Positions 52,562 through 61,871 of a DNA stretch of 64,000 nucleotides are shown one piece after another. Source of the stretch: an uncultured Roseburia sp. Its GTDB lineage: Bacteria > Bacillota > Clostridia > Lachnospirales > Lachnospiraceae. Each line of letters starts with the position of its first letter. Positions within the stretch are counted from its first letter, which is position 1. The notes beneath the pieces are model-generated. The model was not told the origin of the DNA and searched no databases. It saw only the letters and a list, made by a program, of their open reading frames with translations. The DNA lies in contig CAJTOI010000011.1 of the NCBI GenBank assembly GCA_910577925.1, positions 22,160 through 86,159 on the forward strand, given 5' to 3'. The position numbers were made by a program, and so were the translations under genes.

Positions 52562-52696
52562 CAGAGAGGATGCCTGCACAGACGGCAGCTGAGGCGGACA
52601 TGCCGCCTTACATCAAAGAATCTTCTGCCGCTTAATCGGGTACGAAAACATCAGGTTCATGGCTCCGGCCCTCCGGTATGATTTTGTCGAATCAAT

Positions 52697-53170
52697 TCAT
52701 TTGGTCAGTTCAAGTACGGCGACTGCAGGTTCAAAAAGAACGACATAATTGTCAACGGTCGTGTAGGCGCCGTATTTGCCTTTGTAATAAGATATGGCAT
52801 CTCTTAAAAAGTCTTCGGTTACATTGAGGTATTCGGCGGTTTCGGAAAAGCTCTGACAGTGATGCCGGTAGGCGTTCAGAATCCCGTGTAAGCCGACGAG
52901 CCGGTCGTATGCGTGAATGCGGCCGCGCATCTCCTGCCTGCGGTTAGCCGCGGAAGACTGCAGAACGATATCTCCGACCGCGGTATAGTGGTGACCGAGT
53001 TCCTCCGCCAGAATGCAGGCTTTTTCGGCGTCTGTTTCCATGTTTTTACCCAGAGCAACCACACCGTCACAATAAAGGCCCTTTAAACGCTTGCTTTCGA
53101 GGGGATAATTTTCGATGACGGTTATATTATTTTTTTCTGCATGGTCCAAAAGTTTTTCGTATTCTGTCAA
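52697..53170 (-). CDS. ImmA/IrrE-family metallopeptidase-like protein
   Basis: 157 residues. The DUF955 core ACILAEELGHHYTAVGDI is present; the usual HExxH reads EELGH, a variant I recall from other clostridial phage-type members. ImmA proteins cut or inactivate the adjacent repressor after DNA damage, which would induce the tail genes. The start is TTG at 53170 with GGAG 8 nt before it. Downstream of the repressor in one operon. Confidence 0.85.
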   Translation of the reverse strand: MTEYEKLLDHAEKNNITVIENYPLESKRLKGLYCDGVVALGKNMETDAEKACILAEELGHHYTAVGDIVLQSSAANRRQEMRGRIHAYDRLVGLHGILNAYRHHCQSFSETAEYLNVTEDFLRDAISYYKGKYGAYTTVDNYVVLFEPAVAVLELTK

Positions 53171-53262
53171 ATTTATTACTCCATAATAATTGTTCGGATT
53201 TTCATCGCTGCCGTGAAGGTACCTTCCTAAATAATATCACAGATGATGTCCAATAAATGAGA

Positions 53263-53589
53263 CTACTGCCGTCTGGATTTGACAAATTCGGCAAATTTTT
53301 TGATTTCGTCCAGTTCCGCTTCGGTGTATTCGTCGCCGTCAAAGTGGGCGGCGATGGTCCGGGGCTCATTTTCCCCGCTGCCGTCTGCAAATAAATAGGA
53401 AGTGGAAGTATTCAGCGCTTTTGCAAAAGCGGATATTTTACTTTGCGGCAGGTCTACCTTCCCCGCTTCGACTTTTGCAATGGCTGTCTTATCCTTATAT
53501 CCGACTAATTCGGCGAGTGCGGACTGAGATAACTTTTTTTCTTCCCGCAGAGCTTTGATTCTTAATCCCATCGATTCCTGTGCCGTCAT
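53263..53589 (-). CDS. CI-like XRE repressor of the tail element
   Basis: 108 residues. The helix-turn-helix is LRIKALREEKKLSQSALAELV followed by DKTAIAKVEAGK. The short C-terminal tail (EYTEAELDEIKKFAEFVKSRR) is typical of small ImmA-linked repressors. Upstream lie three operators shared with the divergent tail promoters. The start is ATG 53589 with a weak GGTG site; GTG 53598 and TTG 53601 in frame are possible. Confidence 0.9.
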   Translation of the reverse strand: MTAQESMGLRIKALREEKKLSQSALAELVGYKDKTAIAKVEAGKVDLPQSKISAFAKALNTSTSYLFADGSGENEPRTIAAHFDGDEYTEAELDEIKKFAEFVKSRRQ

Positions 53590-53615
53590 GCTGTTCACCA
53601 ACCTTTCCTATAGTT

Positions 53616-53644
53616 ATCATACCATGAAAAAGAATTTTATTCAA
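53616..53644 (-). promoter_or_regulatory. repressor promoter
   Basis: On the minus strand TTGAAT (53639-53644), 17 nt, TATGAT (53616-53621). The minus-35 is part of GTTGAATAAAATTC, a partial operator, so the repressor may control itself. Confidence 0.75.
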
Positions 53645-53660
53645 CTTTTTTCGAAAAACA

Positions 53661-53677
53661 GTTGACAAAAATTCAAC
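53661..53677. promoter_or_regulatory. operator O1 of the tail element
   Basis: GTTGACAAAAATTCAAC, one mismatch to GTTGAA-N5-TTCAAC; it contains the minus-35 of the first tail promoter. Confidence 0.75.
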
Positions 53678-53690
53678 CGTGGTGTAATAT
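53662..53690 (+). promoter_or_regulatory. first tail-operon promoter
   Basis: TTGACA, 17 nt, TAATAT. O1 covers the minus-35 and O2 covers the start site. Confidence 0.8.
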
Positions 53691-53698
53691 GATCGCAG

Positions 53699-53715
53699 GT
53701 TGAACAATATTCAAC
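53699..53715. promoter_or_regulatory. operator O2
   Basis: GTTGAACAATATTCAAC, a perfect GTTGAA-N5-TTCAAC dyad. Confidence 0.8.
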
Positions 53716-53738
53716 AAAAAAGCAGAAAAATGTTTGAT

Positions 53739-53767
53739 TTGACAAAATCAAGGCCTCATAATATTTT
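53739..53767 (+). promoter_or_regulatory. second tail-operon promoter
   Basis: TTGACA, 17 nt, TATTTT. It overlaps another dyad, TTGATTT-GACA-AAATCAA (53734-53751). Confidence 0.65.
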
Positions 53768-53779
53768 TTTACAAAAGAA

Positions 53780-53796
53780 GTTGAATATAAATCAAC
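53780..53796. promoter_or_regulatory. operator O3
   Basis: GTTGAATATAAATCAAC, one mismatch to the dyad, at the start site of the second promoter. Confidence 0.75.
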
Positions 53797-53817
53797 CGAG
53801 AAAGAAGGTGAGGAGCG

Positions 53818-54249
53818 ATAAATACGATAATCGATGCGGTCGGAATCGCGCTGAATGAGGAATTTGGCGATAATTACACAATCCAGACGGAAGAGACCGG
53901 GCAGAACGAGGAGAACGCTTGCTTTTTTGTTTCCTGCATCAGCCAGACAAACAGCCGGATATCCGGGAACCGGTATTTTTGGGCAAATCAATTCCGCATT
54001 CGATATTTCCCGCAGACCGGTGAAAAACAGAAGGAATGCAACGATATTGCGGCAAGATTGCAGCAGTGCCTGGAATATATCACGATTCGCGGAGAGGACA
54101 GGCCGGCCCGGGGGACGAAGATGAAATGCGAGATAACGGACGGTGTCTTGAATTTCTTTGTAAATTACGACTGCTTCGTGATCCGGGTGAAACAGAAGGA
54201 ATGTATGGAGCAGTTGGAAGGAAAGACCGGTGTGAAAGGAGGCGAGTGA
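53818..54249 (+). CDS. phage tail terminator-like protein (DUF6838), no canonical start codon
   Basis: The frame INTIIDAVGIALNEEFGDNY to the stop at 54249 (143 residues) reads as a phage tail terminator-type protein of the DUF6838 group, including ACFFVSCISQ, RYFWANQFRIRYFP and GVLNFFVNYDCFV. The codon before ATA 53818 is GCG, and an in-frame TGA lies at 53809. The first ATG/GTG/TTG in frame is at 54058, deep inside the conserved region. GGTGAGGAG sits right before ATA. It may start at ATA, or a GTG start has mutated to GCG. Confidence 0.75.
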   Translation: MNTIIDAVGIALNEEFGDNYTIQTEETGQNEENACFFVSCISQTNSRISGNRYFWANQFRIRYFPQTGEKQKECNDIAARLQQCLEYITIRGEDRPARGTKMKCEITDGVLNFFVNYDCFVIRVKQKECMEQLEGKTGVKGGE

Positions 54250-54251
54250 TT

Positions 54252-54458
54252 TTGGCGGCAGTGAAAAAGCGGGAAACCGGTGCACAGGCAGAAAGCAGGA
54301 TGGCGGAAGCGCTGTTCAATAAAGAGCAGATTGCGGCATCAGGGCGATATCGCAGTCAAAGGGATCTGGTGGAGGCCCTTCTTACAGAGGGGAAAACGTA
54401 CACCATCGCAGCAGTTGACAACATGATTGAGAAATACAGGAAAGGAAAGGTGAACTAA
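54252..54458 (+). CDS. small protein before sheath gene
   Basis: 68 residues, TTG start at 54252 with AAAGGAGG 9 nt upstream. It ends LVEALLTEGKTYTIAAVDNMIEKYRKGKVN, a helical basic tail. Small proteins occupy this place (before the sheath) in PBSX-like clusters; function unknown. A GTG at 54261 is an alternative start. Confidence 0.7.
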   Translation: MAAVKKRETGAQAESRMAEALFNKEQIAASGRYRSQRDLVEALLTEGKTYTIAAVDNMIEKYRKGKVN

Positions 54459-54459
54459 T

Positions 54460-55767
54460 ATGGCTTTAGGCGGCGGTAATTTTACCACACAGAATAAGGA
54501 ATTACCCGGCACATACATCAACTTCGTGTCGGCGGCTTCCGCTTCGGCGGCATTATCCGGACGGGGGATTGCAACGATGCCTCTCGAGCTGGACTGGGGA
54601 AAAGAGGGAGAAGTTTTTGAGGTGACAAACGAGGAGTTCCAGAAAAACAGCATGAAGATTTTCGGATATGCGTTTGACGATCCGAAAATGAAGGGGATTC
54701 GTGATCTGTTTTTGGGAGCAAAAACTTTATACGCATACCGCTTAAACGGCGGCGGGGAAAAAGCGTCAAATACATATGCGTCGGCTCTGTACGGCGGAAC
54801 CCGCGGGAATGATCTGAAAATTGTGATTCAGGCGAACGCGGACGATGAGGCAAAGTTTGATGTGGCAACCTACCTCGGAACGGCAAAGGTGGACACACAG
54901 ACGGTTGCGGCGGCATCCGAACTTACCGCAAATGACTATGTGACTTTTAAAGCGGACGCAGAGCTCGCCGTTACGGCATCCATGCCGCTTGCAGGCGGGA
55001 CAGACGGAACGGTCGACGGCACGGCGCACCAGAACTATCTCGATAAAATCGAGTCGTACACCTATAACACGATGGGTGCGGCGGTGACGGACGAGACGAC
55101 AAAGAAGCTGTATGCGGCGTTTAACAGGCGCCTCCGGGATGAGATGGGAGTGAAATTCCAGCTGGTGCTTTACCGGATGAACGCAGACTTCCCCGGTGTG
55201 ATCAGCGTGAAGAATAAGGTCACGGATGCCGGATGGAGTGAGGCTGCGCTTGTATACTGGGTGACCGGCGCCGAGAGCGGCTGCGCAGTCAATAAATCCT
55301 GTCAGAATAAGGTCTATGACGGCTCCTTTACGGTTGATGCGGATTTCACACAGAACGAGCTGCGTCAGGCCATGAAAGACGGAGAGTTTGTGCTGCACCG
55401 GGTAAATACGGATATCCGCGTCCTGGAAGACATCAATACGATGGTTACGGTGACGGATACGCAGGGGGAAGTTTTTAAGGACAATCAGACCATCCGTGTC
55501 ATTGACCAGATCGGAAATGACATTGCGGTACTGTTTGCGACAAAGTATCTGGGTGTTGTCCCGAATGATGCGGCAGGCAGAGTCTCTCTGTGGTCCGATA
55601 TCGTGGCGCATCACCGGGAACTGGAAAGAATCCGTGCAATCGAGGATTTTTCCGACAGCGATGTGACCGTGGAGCAGGGGACATCAAAGAAATCCGTGGT
55701 TGTCACCGATCTTGTGACGGTCGTAAATGCGATGAGCAAACTGTATATGACCTGCATGATATCTTAA
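54460..55767 (+). CDS. contractile tail sheath protein (XkdK-like)
   Basis: 435 residues, a normal sheath length. It starts GGNFTTQNKELPGTYINFVS, the typical N-terminal arm, with RGIATMPLELDWG next. The C-terminal part has VLEDINTMVTVT, FKDNQTIRVIDQI and ELERIRAIEDF, which match the conserved PBSX sheath end that interlocks with tube and neighbouring sheath. It surrounds the tube and contracts on contact with a target cell. One base separates it from the gene before (TAA-A-ATG region). Confidence 0.93.
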   Translation: MALGGGNFTTQNKELPGTYINFVSAASASAALSGRGIATMPLELDWGKEGEVFEVTNEEFQKNSMKIFGYAFDDPKMKGIRDLFLGAKTLYAYRLNGGGEKASNTYASALYGGTRGNDLKIVIQANADDEAKFDVATYLGTAKVDTQTVAAASELTANDYVTFKADAELAVTASMPLAGGTDGTVDGTAHQNYLDKIESYTYNTMGAAVTDETTKKLYAAFNRRLRDEMGVKFQLVLYRMNADFPGVISVKNKVTDAGWSEAALVYWVTGAESGCAVNKSCQNKVYDGSFTVDADFTQNELRQAMKDGEFVLHRVNTDIRVLEDINTMVTVTDTQGEVFKDNQTIRVIDQIGNDIAVLFATKYLGVVPNDAAGRVSLWSDIVAHHRELERIRAIEDFSDSDVTVEQGTSKKSVVVTDLVTVVNAMSKLYMTCMIS

Positions 55768-55784
55768 GGAAGGAGTGAAGAAAA

Positions 55785-56267
55785 ATGAGCCAGAATGTGA
55801 TTATGAATGCCAAGGACGCCGTGTACGGCAGTCTTGCAGAGTGTTTCATTACAATTGAGAACAGGCGTTACAATTTCATGAGCCTGACAGATTTTGAGAG
55901 TAAATGGGAGGTAAATATCACGGATGTTCCGATTCTGGGAAAAGTCGGAATGGGACATAAAGCGGCAGGCGGAAAAGGTACATGGAGCGGCACGGCACAT
56001 TACAACCAGTCCGTTTTCCGGGAAATGGCAAACCATTACCAGAAAACCGGCGAAATGCCGTATTTTGAAATCCAGGTGAGCAATGAGGACCCTGTCAGCG
56101 CGGCGGGCAGACAGACCATCGTGCACAGAGACTGCCTGTGCGACACGTTTGTGCTTGCGAAATTCCAGGCCGGTGAGGAGATTTTGGACGAGGAGCTCTC
56201 CGGAACTTTTGAGAGCTGGGACATGCCGGAGAAATTTAACGAGATAGACGGTTTTGTCGCGAACTAA
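55785..56267 (+). CDS. tail tube protein (XkdM-like)
   Basis: 160 residues. AKDAVYGSLAECFITIENRRYNFMS, GKVGMGHKAAGGKGTWSGTA and the C-terminal SGTFESWDMPEKF match the PBSX XkdM tube. It stacks in hexameric rings inside the sheath. The ATG follows GGAAGGAGTG. Confidence 0.93.
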   Translation: MSQNVIMNAKDAVYGSLAECFITIENRRYNFMSLTDFESKWEVNITDVPILGKVGMGHKAAGGKGTWSGTAHYNQSVFREMANHYQKTGEMPYFEIQVSNEDPVSAAGRQTIVHRDCLCDTFVLAKFQAGEEILDEELSGTFESWDMPEKFNEIDGFVAN

Positions 56268-56287
56268 CAGAAAGGGGACAAGTATTT

Positions 56288-56719
56288 ATGTCAAAATTCA
56301 GCCGTTTTATGCGGACAAATAAAATCACAGAACCAAATGTGAAGTATGCACCTACCCATACGCTTCTGGACGAAAACGGGAAGCCGCTGGAATGGGAATT
56401 TAAGCAGATATCTTCGAAAGAAAACGAGGAGCTGCGGGATTCCTGCACGATCGAGGTTCCGATCAAAGGAAAGCCGAACCTCTACAGGCCGAAGGTAAAG
56501 ACTGCCGAATATCTCGCAAAGATGATTGTGGCATCGACGGTATATCCGGACCTGTATGACAAGGAGCTGCAGGACTCCTACGGGGTTATGACACCGGAAG
56601 AATTGCTCTATGCAATGGTGGATAATGCCGGAGAATATCAGGAATTTGCCGCCTGGATGCAGAAATTCCAGGGGTTTGCGAAGGGGCTTGACGATAAGGT
56701 AGACGAGGCAAAAAACTGA
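56288..56719 (+). CDS. tail assembly chaperone, short form (XkdN-like)
   Basis: 143 residues. SKFSRFMRTNKITEPN at the start, FKQISSKENEELRDSC and TPEELLYAMVDNAGEYQEFAAW further on, as in XkdN and phage G-type chaperones. It ends at a TGA that directly follows the slippery heptamer A AAA AAC (56710-56716), so a fraction of ribosomes should read on in the -1 frame. Encoded between tube and tape measure, the usual place. Confidence 0.92.
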   Translation: MSKFSRFMRTNKITEPNVKYAPTHTLLDENGKPLEWEFKQISSKENEELRDSCTIEVPIKGKPNLYRPKVKTAEYLAKMIVASTVYPDLYDKELQDSYGVMTPEELLYAMVDNAGEYQEFAAWMQKFQGFAKGLDDKVDEAKN

Positions 56720-56910
56720 TTGAGGGAGGGGATGGTGAGGCGAATTTCGCCTACTATGCCCTCCATAAACTTCACATCCGGCCTTCTGTATTTCTTGAAA
56801 TGGAGGAGCAGGAAAAGGCGTTTGTGATTGCCGCGATTAAAATCCGGCTGGAAAACGATAAAAAAGAAAGACAGAAAGCGGCAGACAAAGCGAAGCGAAG
56901 AAGAAAGTAA
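56288..56910 (+). CDS. tail assembly chaperone, -1 frameshift long form
   Basis: After AAC at 56714-56716 a -1 shift makes CTG at 56716 the next codon and adds 64 residues: LIEGGDGEANFAYYALHKLH, then PSVFLEMEEQEKAFVIAAI and a very basic end (KKERQKAADKAKRRRK), stopping at 56908. The product would be 207 residues. This is the G/GT arrangement of long-tailed phages, where the T part binds the tape measure. No ribosome-bound start exists for the second part alone, which supports frameshifting. Confidence 0.85.
56710..56764 (+). promoter_or_regulatory. programmed -1 frameshift site with downstream hairpin
   Basis: Slippery A AAA AAC (56710-56716), stop TGA at 56717, and after 8 nt GGAGGG (56725-56730) pairing with CCCTCC (56759-56764), with an inner AGGCG/CGCCT stem (56738-56752). 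Spacing and GC content fit a frameshift stimulator. Confidence 0.85.
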
Positions 56911-56931
56911 TAGAAAAGGCAGGTGGGCAGG

Positions 56932-59406
56932 ATGTCAGGTATTCAGGCACAAATTGAGCTGAATGATCATTTCAGCAGTGTTTTAAACTATATTGTAAAC
57001 GCCGTCAATCTTGCGGCTGCGGCGGAACCGGTTGAAGTTCCGGTTCACTGGGAGGTGAATGAAGTTCCGGTTTTTACCGGCACGGGAGCAGACCGCTTCC
57101 GGCAGGAAGTGCAGAGCGCGGACACCATGTTGGAACAGCTGTGCAATACACAGAATGCGATTGCGAAGCAGGCATACGAAACCATGCTGTTTCCGCCGGA
57201 AGCATTTCAGAATCTGAACACATTAGCGGTCAGAATTGATACGGTGCGGGAACGCATCCGGCAGATTGAGAGTAATCCGGTAAACATCGGAACCGACACT
57301 GCTAATGCGGAACTGGAACGTCTGCGCGGCAGCCTTGGCCAAATGGTGCAGGAACAGGCGGAACTGAACAGCGCCATGCAGAACAAGGACGTTTCAGCCG
57401 CAAATGACGCTTATCTGCGCCTGTCTCAGACGGTCGGCGGGACAGAGCGTTATATCCGGGACAACGTGGACGAACAGGGGCGGTTTAATCAGGAGATACA
57501 AGCCGGGGCACAGCAGACAAACGGGCTGACCAACATGATAAAAAAAGTGGCGGGCGCATATATCAACGTGCAGAATGCCGGGAAAGTGCTGGATATATCG
57601 GATGAGCTGACGCAGGCGACGATGCGGCTTGATTTGATGAATGACGGTCTGCAGAGTACGCCCGAGCTTGTCAATATGGTGTATGCGGCGGCGAGAAGTA
57701 CACACGCCCCGTTTCTGGAAACGGCAGATGCCATCGCTAAAATGGGGAATGAAGCAGGCGGTGCCTTTGGATCCAATGCGGAATTAATCGCATTTATGGA
57801 TCAGGCAAATAAACAGTTTGCAATCGGCGGCGCAGGCGCGGAGGATCAAGCGGCCGCAATGGAGCAATTGCGTCAGGCGATGGCGGCGGGAACGTTTAGC
57901 GGGAACGAATTAAATTCCGTTTTGGCCGCGGCCCCGCAAATTGCAGGGGCAATCGAACAAAGCATGGGTTGGGCAGAAGGCTCTATCATGTCGTATGCAC
58001 AGGAAGGCGCCGTCACCGCGGAGGTGGTCAAGAACGCACTGCTTTCTGTGGCAGATGAGACAAACGCGGCTTATGAAAATGTGCCGGTCACATTTTCTCA
58101 GATGATGACAGACTTAAAGAGCGGTGCGCTCAAAGCGTTTCAGCCGCTCCTGCAGGGAATCAATGACATCGTAAACAGCGAGATCTTTCAGAGTTTTGCA
58201 GACGGTGCGGTTGAAGCGTTGGGGATACTTGCCGGGATGGCGACAGATGTGTTTGATATGATGATGGCGGCAGGCGGATTTATCGCGGACAATTGGTCGA
58301 TTATCGAACCGCTTATTCTGGGGGTGGCTGCGGCGCTGATTGTGTACAATGCGACGATGGGTATTGCATGGCTTACGACACTGCAAGAGACAGCAGCAAA
58401 GATAGCAGGTGTTGCAGCCAGTGGGGCGCAGGCCGTAGCTACTTTTGCGGCGACGGTTGCGCAGCAAGGATTAAACGCTGCTCTTGCGGCATGCCCGCTT
58501 TCATGGATTATTATAGCGATTATTGCTTTGATTGCGATTATCTATGCGGCCGTGGCGGCATTTAATAAATTTACCGGAGAATCCGTCTCGGCGACGGGGC
58601 TCATCATGGGTGCGTTTGCCGTACTTGCAGCGCATATCCTGAATACGTTTGTGATTCCGGTTATTAACGGGTTTGCAATGTTTGCAAACTTTATCGGAAA
58701 TGTATTTCACAATCCGATTGCGGCGATTAAAGTGCTTTTTTATGACATGTGCCTGAATGTCATCGGCTATATTCAGAATCTGGCGCACGGAATAGAGACG
58801 CTGCTCAACAAGATACCGGGCGTGACGGTGAATATCACGAGCGGGCTGGACAGCCTTTATGCAGAGTTAGCGGAGGCGCAGCAGGCGGTAAAAGACGAGT
58901 CCGGGTGGATTGAGTATGTAGGAAAGATAGACTATATCGACGATACAGGCGCAATGAATGCAGGGTATGAGTTCGGCGCCGGCATTGAGGAGACAGTCAG
59001 CAATTTCAATCTGTCCGATATCTTCGGCAGCGGGGGATTACCAGGCTCGCAGGAGAGCCCGTTAAAGGACTTAGTATCGCAATTTGCCGGTGTAATAGGG
59101 AATCCGGGGACGGATGATAGTTTCGGCGGCAATATGGAAGGGATGAGTGACAATCTCGGCAGTATTGCCGGGGACACCGGCGCGATTAAGGATTCCATGG
59201 ACATCACGCAGGAAGACCTGAAGTATCTGCGGGATATTGCGGAGCAGGAAGCGATTAACAGATTTACAACGGCAGAGATTCATGTGGATATGTCAGGTAT
59301 GAGCAACACGGTCAACAGCGGTGACGATCTTGACGGATTCATGTCAAAACTGACGGATTCGGTGTATGAAGCGGTTGACAATATGACAGAGGGGGTACAT
59401 GCGTAA
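56932..59406 (+). CDS. tape measure protein
   Basis: 824 residues. Helical N-terminal half, a tape-measure N-terminal core ([57 protein letters not shown]), hydrophobic segments from [20 protein letters not shown] to [20 protein letters not shown], and a Gly/Asn/Ser-rich end. Tape-measure length sets tail length; at about 0.15 nm per residue this predicts a tail near 120 nm. The start is ATG 56932 after GGTGGG. Confidence 0.93.
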   Translation: MSGIQAQIELNDHFSSVLNYIVNAVNLAAAAEPVEVPVHWEVNEVPVFTGTGADRFRQEVQSADTMLEQLCNTQNAIAKQAYETMLFPPEAFQNLNTLAVRIDTVRERIRQIESNPVNIGTDTANAELERLRGSLGQMVQEQAELNSAMQNKDVSAANDAYLRLSQTVGGTERYIRDNVDEQGRFNQEIQAGAQQTNGLTNMIKKVAGAYINVQNAGKVLDISDELTQATMRLDLMNDGLQSTPELVNMVYAAARSTHAPFLETADAIAKMGNEAGGAFGSNAELIAFMDQANKQFAIGGAGAEDQAAAMEQLRQAMAAGTFSGNELNSVLAAAPQIAGAIEQSMGWAEGSIMSYAQEGAVTAEVVKNALLSVADETNAAYENVPVTFSQMMTDLKSGALKAFQPLLQGINDIVNSEIFQSFADGAVEALGILAGMATDVFDMMMAAGGFIADNWSIIEPLILGVAAALIVYNATMGIAWLTTLQETAAKIAGVAASGAQAVATFAATVAQQGLNAALAACPLSWIIIAIIALIAIIYAAVAAFNKFTGESVSATGLIMGAFAVLAAHILNTFVIPVINGFAMFANFIGNVFHNPIAAIKVLFYDMCLNVIGYIQNLAHGIETLLNKIPGVTVNITSGLDSLYAELAEAQQAVKDESGWIEYVGKIDYIDDTGAMNAGYEFGAGIEETVSNFNLSDIFGSGGLPGSQESPLKDLVSQFAGVIGNPGTDDSFGGNMEGMSDNLGSIAGDTGAIKDSMDITQEDLKYLRDIAEQEAINRFTTAEIHVDMSGMSNTVNSGDDLDGFMSKLTDSVYEAVDNMTEGVHA

Positions 59407-60080
59407 TGGCAGACAGCGGTTATGAATTTTACTTAGACAAATGCTTATTGCCTGTGACTCCGTCGAAGCTGGAGTTAAAGATTAACAATGCAAATAAGAC
59501 GGTAACGCTCATCAATGAGGGTGAGATAAACATTTTAAAACGGGCAAAGCTGACGGATATCGAGTTTACCTGCGAGATTCCGCAGATGAAGTACCCGCAT
59601 GCCGTCTATAAAGATGGTTTTAAGGGAGCGGATTACTTCCTGGACTATTTTGAGTCGCTGAAAAACAGCGGCAAACCGTTTCCGTTTATCGTGTGCCGGG
59701 CGCTCAGTGACAAAAAGCTGTTCGGCACAAACATGAAGGTAACGCTGGAGGATTACAAGCTGACCGAGGATGCCGGAAACGGCGTTGATCTTGAGGTAAA
59801 GATAGCGCTTAAGCAGTGGCGGGATTACGGCACAAAAACGGTACATGTAACCGTGACGGCCCAGAAACCGCAGATGTCGGCGGGACCGCAGCGGGAGGGA
59901 GCACCGGCACAGCCAGGTACCTATACGGTGGTAAAGGGGGACTGTCTCTGGAATATCGCCAAACGATTTTACGGGAACGGTTCCATGTATACCGTTATCT
60001 ACAATGCAAACAAAGGCGTGATCGGCGGGAATCCGAATCTGATTTATCCGGGACAGGTGCTGACAATTCCGGCCGTATAA
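59406..60080 (+). CDS. XkdP-like LysM baseplate protein
   Basis: 224 residues. The N-terminal part ([40 protein letters not shown]) is the gp53/XkdP-like domain; a linker with Pro/Ala follows and a C-terminal LysM domain ([29 protein letters not shown]). It links tube to baseplate and may contact peptidoglycan. Start ATG overlaps the stop of the tape gene by one base. Confidence 0.92.
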   Translation: MADSGYEFYLDKCLLPVTPSKLELKINNANKTVTLINEGEINILKRAKLTDIEFTCEIPQMKYPHAVYKDGFKGADYFLDYFESLKNSGKPFPFIVCRALSDKKLFGTNMKVTLEDYKLTEDAGNGVDLEVKIALKQWRDYGTKTVHVTVTAQKPQMSAGPQREGAPAQPGTYTVVKGDCLWNIAKRFYGNGSMYTVIYNANKGVIGGNPNLIYPGQVLTIPAV

Positions 60081-60089
60081 GGAGAATTT

Positions 60090-61073
60090 ATGGACATTGA
60101 ACTTTTAATCGGGGACGAGACGGGGACAAAAGCGTATCTTCCCGCGGTGGAAGAAGGGATTGAGTGGACGACGGAACGGCGGGGCACACCGGGAAAACTG
60201 ACGTTTCAGGTATTAAAGGACGACGCTCTCGACTTTTCGGAGGGGAGCGCCGTCAGGCTCAAAGCAGACGGACATGAGATTTTCTTCGGCTTCGTATTTA
60301 AGCAGCGGCGGGAAAAAGACCGGATTATCACGGTCACGGCATATGATCAGCTGCGGTATTTAAAGAATAAAGACACGATTGTCTATGAGAACAAAACCGC
60401 TGCGCAGTTTATTCGGATGATCGCAGCGGACTATTCCATGAATCCGGGGCAGATCGATGACACCCTGTTTGTGATTGAATCGCGGGTAGAAGAAAACACG
60501 TCTCTGTTTGAAATGATAGAGAACGCCTTAGACCTCGAGCTGACGAACACGGGGGAGCTGTATGTGCTGTACGATGATTTCGGCCGGTTGAGTTTGAAGC
60601 ACTTATCGGAAATGTATGTGGGGGATAATGTAAACGGATACCTGATGATAGATGAGGAAACCGGAGAAAATTTCGAATACACATCCTCCATCGACGACAA
60701 CACGTTCAACCGGATAAAACTGACTTATGACAACGAGGAAACCGGACGGCGGGACGTGTACATCACGCAGGACGGGAGCAATATCAACCGGTGGGGGATT
60801 CTGCAGTACTTCGACACGCTGTCGAAAGGCGAAAACGGGCAGGCAAAGGCGGATGCGCTGTTAAAGCTGTATAACAAAAAGACGCGCAGCTTACGGCTCA
60901 CAAACGCAATCGGGGATAACCGGGTGCGGGCAGGGTCGATGGTGATCATCTGTCTCGATCTCGGAGATATGAAGTTAAACAATTTTATGCTGGTGGAGAC
61001 CTGCAAACACACATATCGGCAGGGGGAACACCGGATGGATCTGACATTGAGGGGAGGCGAATTTGTTGGCTGA
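60090..61073 (+). CDS. XkdQ-like baseplate hub protein
   Basis: 327 residues. DIELLIGDETGTKAYLPAVEEGIEWTT-type start, HEIFFGFVFKQ, YDQLRYLKNKDT and RVRAGSMVIICLDLG match the XkdQ/gp27-like hub, which forms the base of the tube. Followed with overlap by the DUF2577 gene. The ATG follows AAGGAGAA. Confidence 0.9.
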   Translation: MDIELLIGDETGTKAYLPAVEEGIEWTTERRGTPGKLTFQVLKDDALDFSEGSAVRLKADGHEIFFGFVFKQRREKDRIITVTAYDQLRYLKNKDTIVYENKTAAQFIRMIAADYSMNPGQIDDTLFVIESRVEENTSLFEMIENALDLELTNTGELYVLYDDFGRLSLKHLSEMYVGDNVNGYLMIDEETGENFEYTSSIDDNTFNRIKLTYDNEETGRRDVYITQDGSNINRWGILQYFDTLSKGENGQAKADALLKLYNKKTRSLRLTNAIGDNRVRAGSMVIICLDLGDMKLNNFMLVETCKHTYRQGEHRMDLTLRGGEFVG

Positions 61074-61470
61074 TGCAAACGAGCTGGTTGCGGCGATGAA
61101 GAAGGCTGCGACCGAGGCGGTGGAAGCCGGAAAACCGGTCAATGTATTTTTCGGGAAGGTGAAAGCGGTAAAACCGCTCAATATTGACGTAGAGCAAAAG
61201 CTGCTGCTGGGTGAAAAGCAGCTGATACTTTCGCGGAGTGTGACGGATTACAAGATAACGATTACCGGAGGGAATACGAAGGATTATTATTACACCGGTT
61301 CGACAGCGGAATCCGGTACGGCGGCAGTCTCCCCGCCGCATATACATGCCATCGGAAAAACAGAAATCACCGTGCACAATGGGCTGGATGTCGGAGACGA
61401 AGTACTATTGATAAGGCAGCAGGAAGGACAGAAGTTTTTCGTGATAGAGCGAATAGGAGGTGCGGGATGA
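61066..61470 (+). CDS. DUF2577 (XkdR-like) baseplate protein
   Basis: 134 residues. FFGKVKAVKPLNIDVEQKLLL and GLDVGDEVLLIRQQEGQKFFVIERIG show the OB-fold of DUF2577/gpV-like spike-hub proteins; PPHIHAIG is a possible metal-site motif. The start is TTG 61066 (GGGGAGG at 8 nt) with TTG 61063 as alternative. It overlaps the hub gene's stop by 8 nt. Confidence 0.85.
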   Translation: MADANELVAAMKKAATEAVEAGKPVNVFFGKVKAVKPLNIDVEQKLLLGEKQLILSRSVTDYKITITGGNTKDYYYTGSTAESGTAAVSPPHIHAIGKTEITVHNGLDVGDEVLLIRQQEGQKFFVIERIGGAG

Positions 61471-61871
61471 TTCCGTCGACAACCGGATTTTTAAAGCAGG
61501 ATATTGAAATCAAAGAGCAGCCGGGCAAAACCTATGGGATGGACTTAAACGGCGATTCCGTCCGCGGGTATGCGGACGGGCGGGAAGCCGTACAGCAGGC
61601 GGTTTTCCGCATATTGAACACGGAGCGGTATCGGTATCTGATCTACCCGTGGTGGTATGGGATTGAAACAACGGATTTATACGGGGAGCCGCTAAACTGG
61701 GTATGCGCGGAGCTGGAGCGCAGAATCGCGGAAGCGCTTCTTACGGATTCCAGAATCAAAAGTGTGACGGATTTTGAACATGACATCCGCAAAAAAGGAA
61801 CGGTCCACACGACTTTTACCGTAAATACGATATATGGAGATGTGCGGGGGGAGAGAGAGGTGAGCATATAG
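61467..61871 (+). CDS. DUF2634 (XkdS-like) baseplate wedge protein
   Basis: 134 residues. DGREAVQQAVFRILNTERYRYLIYPWWYGIETTDLYGEPL is the family core, the gp25-like wedge that nucleates sheath assembly. Its ATG overlaps the previous stop (ATGA). Confidence 0.9.
   Translation: MIPSTTGFLKQDIEIKEQPGKTYGMDLNGDSVRGYADGREAVQQAVFRILNTERYRYLIYPWWYGIETTDLYGEPLNWVCAELERRIAEALLTDSRIKSVTDFEHDIRKKGTVHTTFTVNTIYGDVRGEREVSI

Noticed and set aside
52562..52696. Possible att site or gene between the unknown 272-residue protein and the protease
   Set aside because: Only a weak hairpin (GGCGG/CCGCC) is visible; no repeat partner can be tested inside this window.
54036..54458. A 140-residue gene starting at TTG 54036
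   Set aside because: Its first 72 codons overlap the DUF6838-like frame in another phase and are compositionally odd; the real gene starts at TTG 54252 behind AAAGGAGG.
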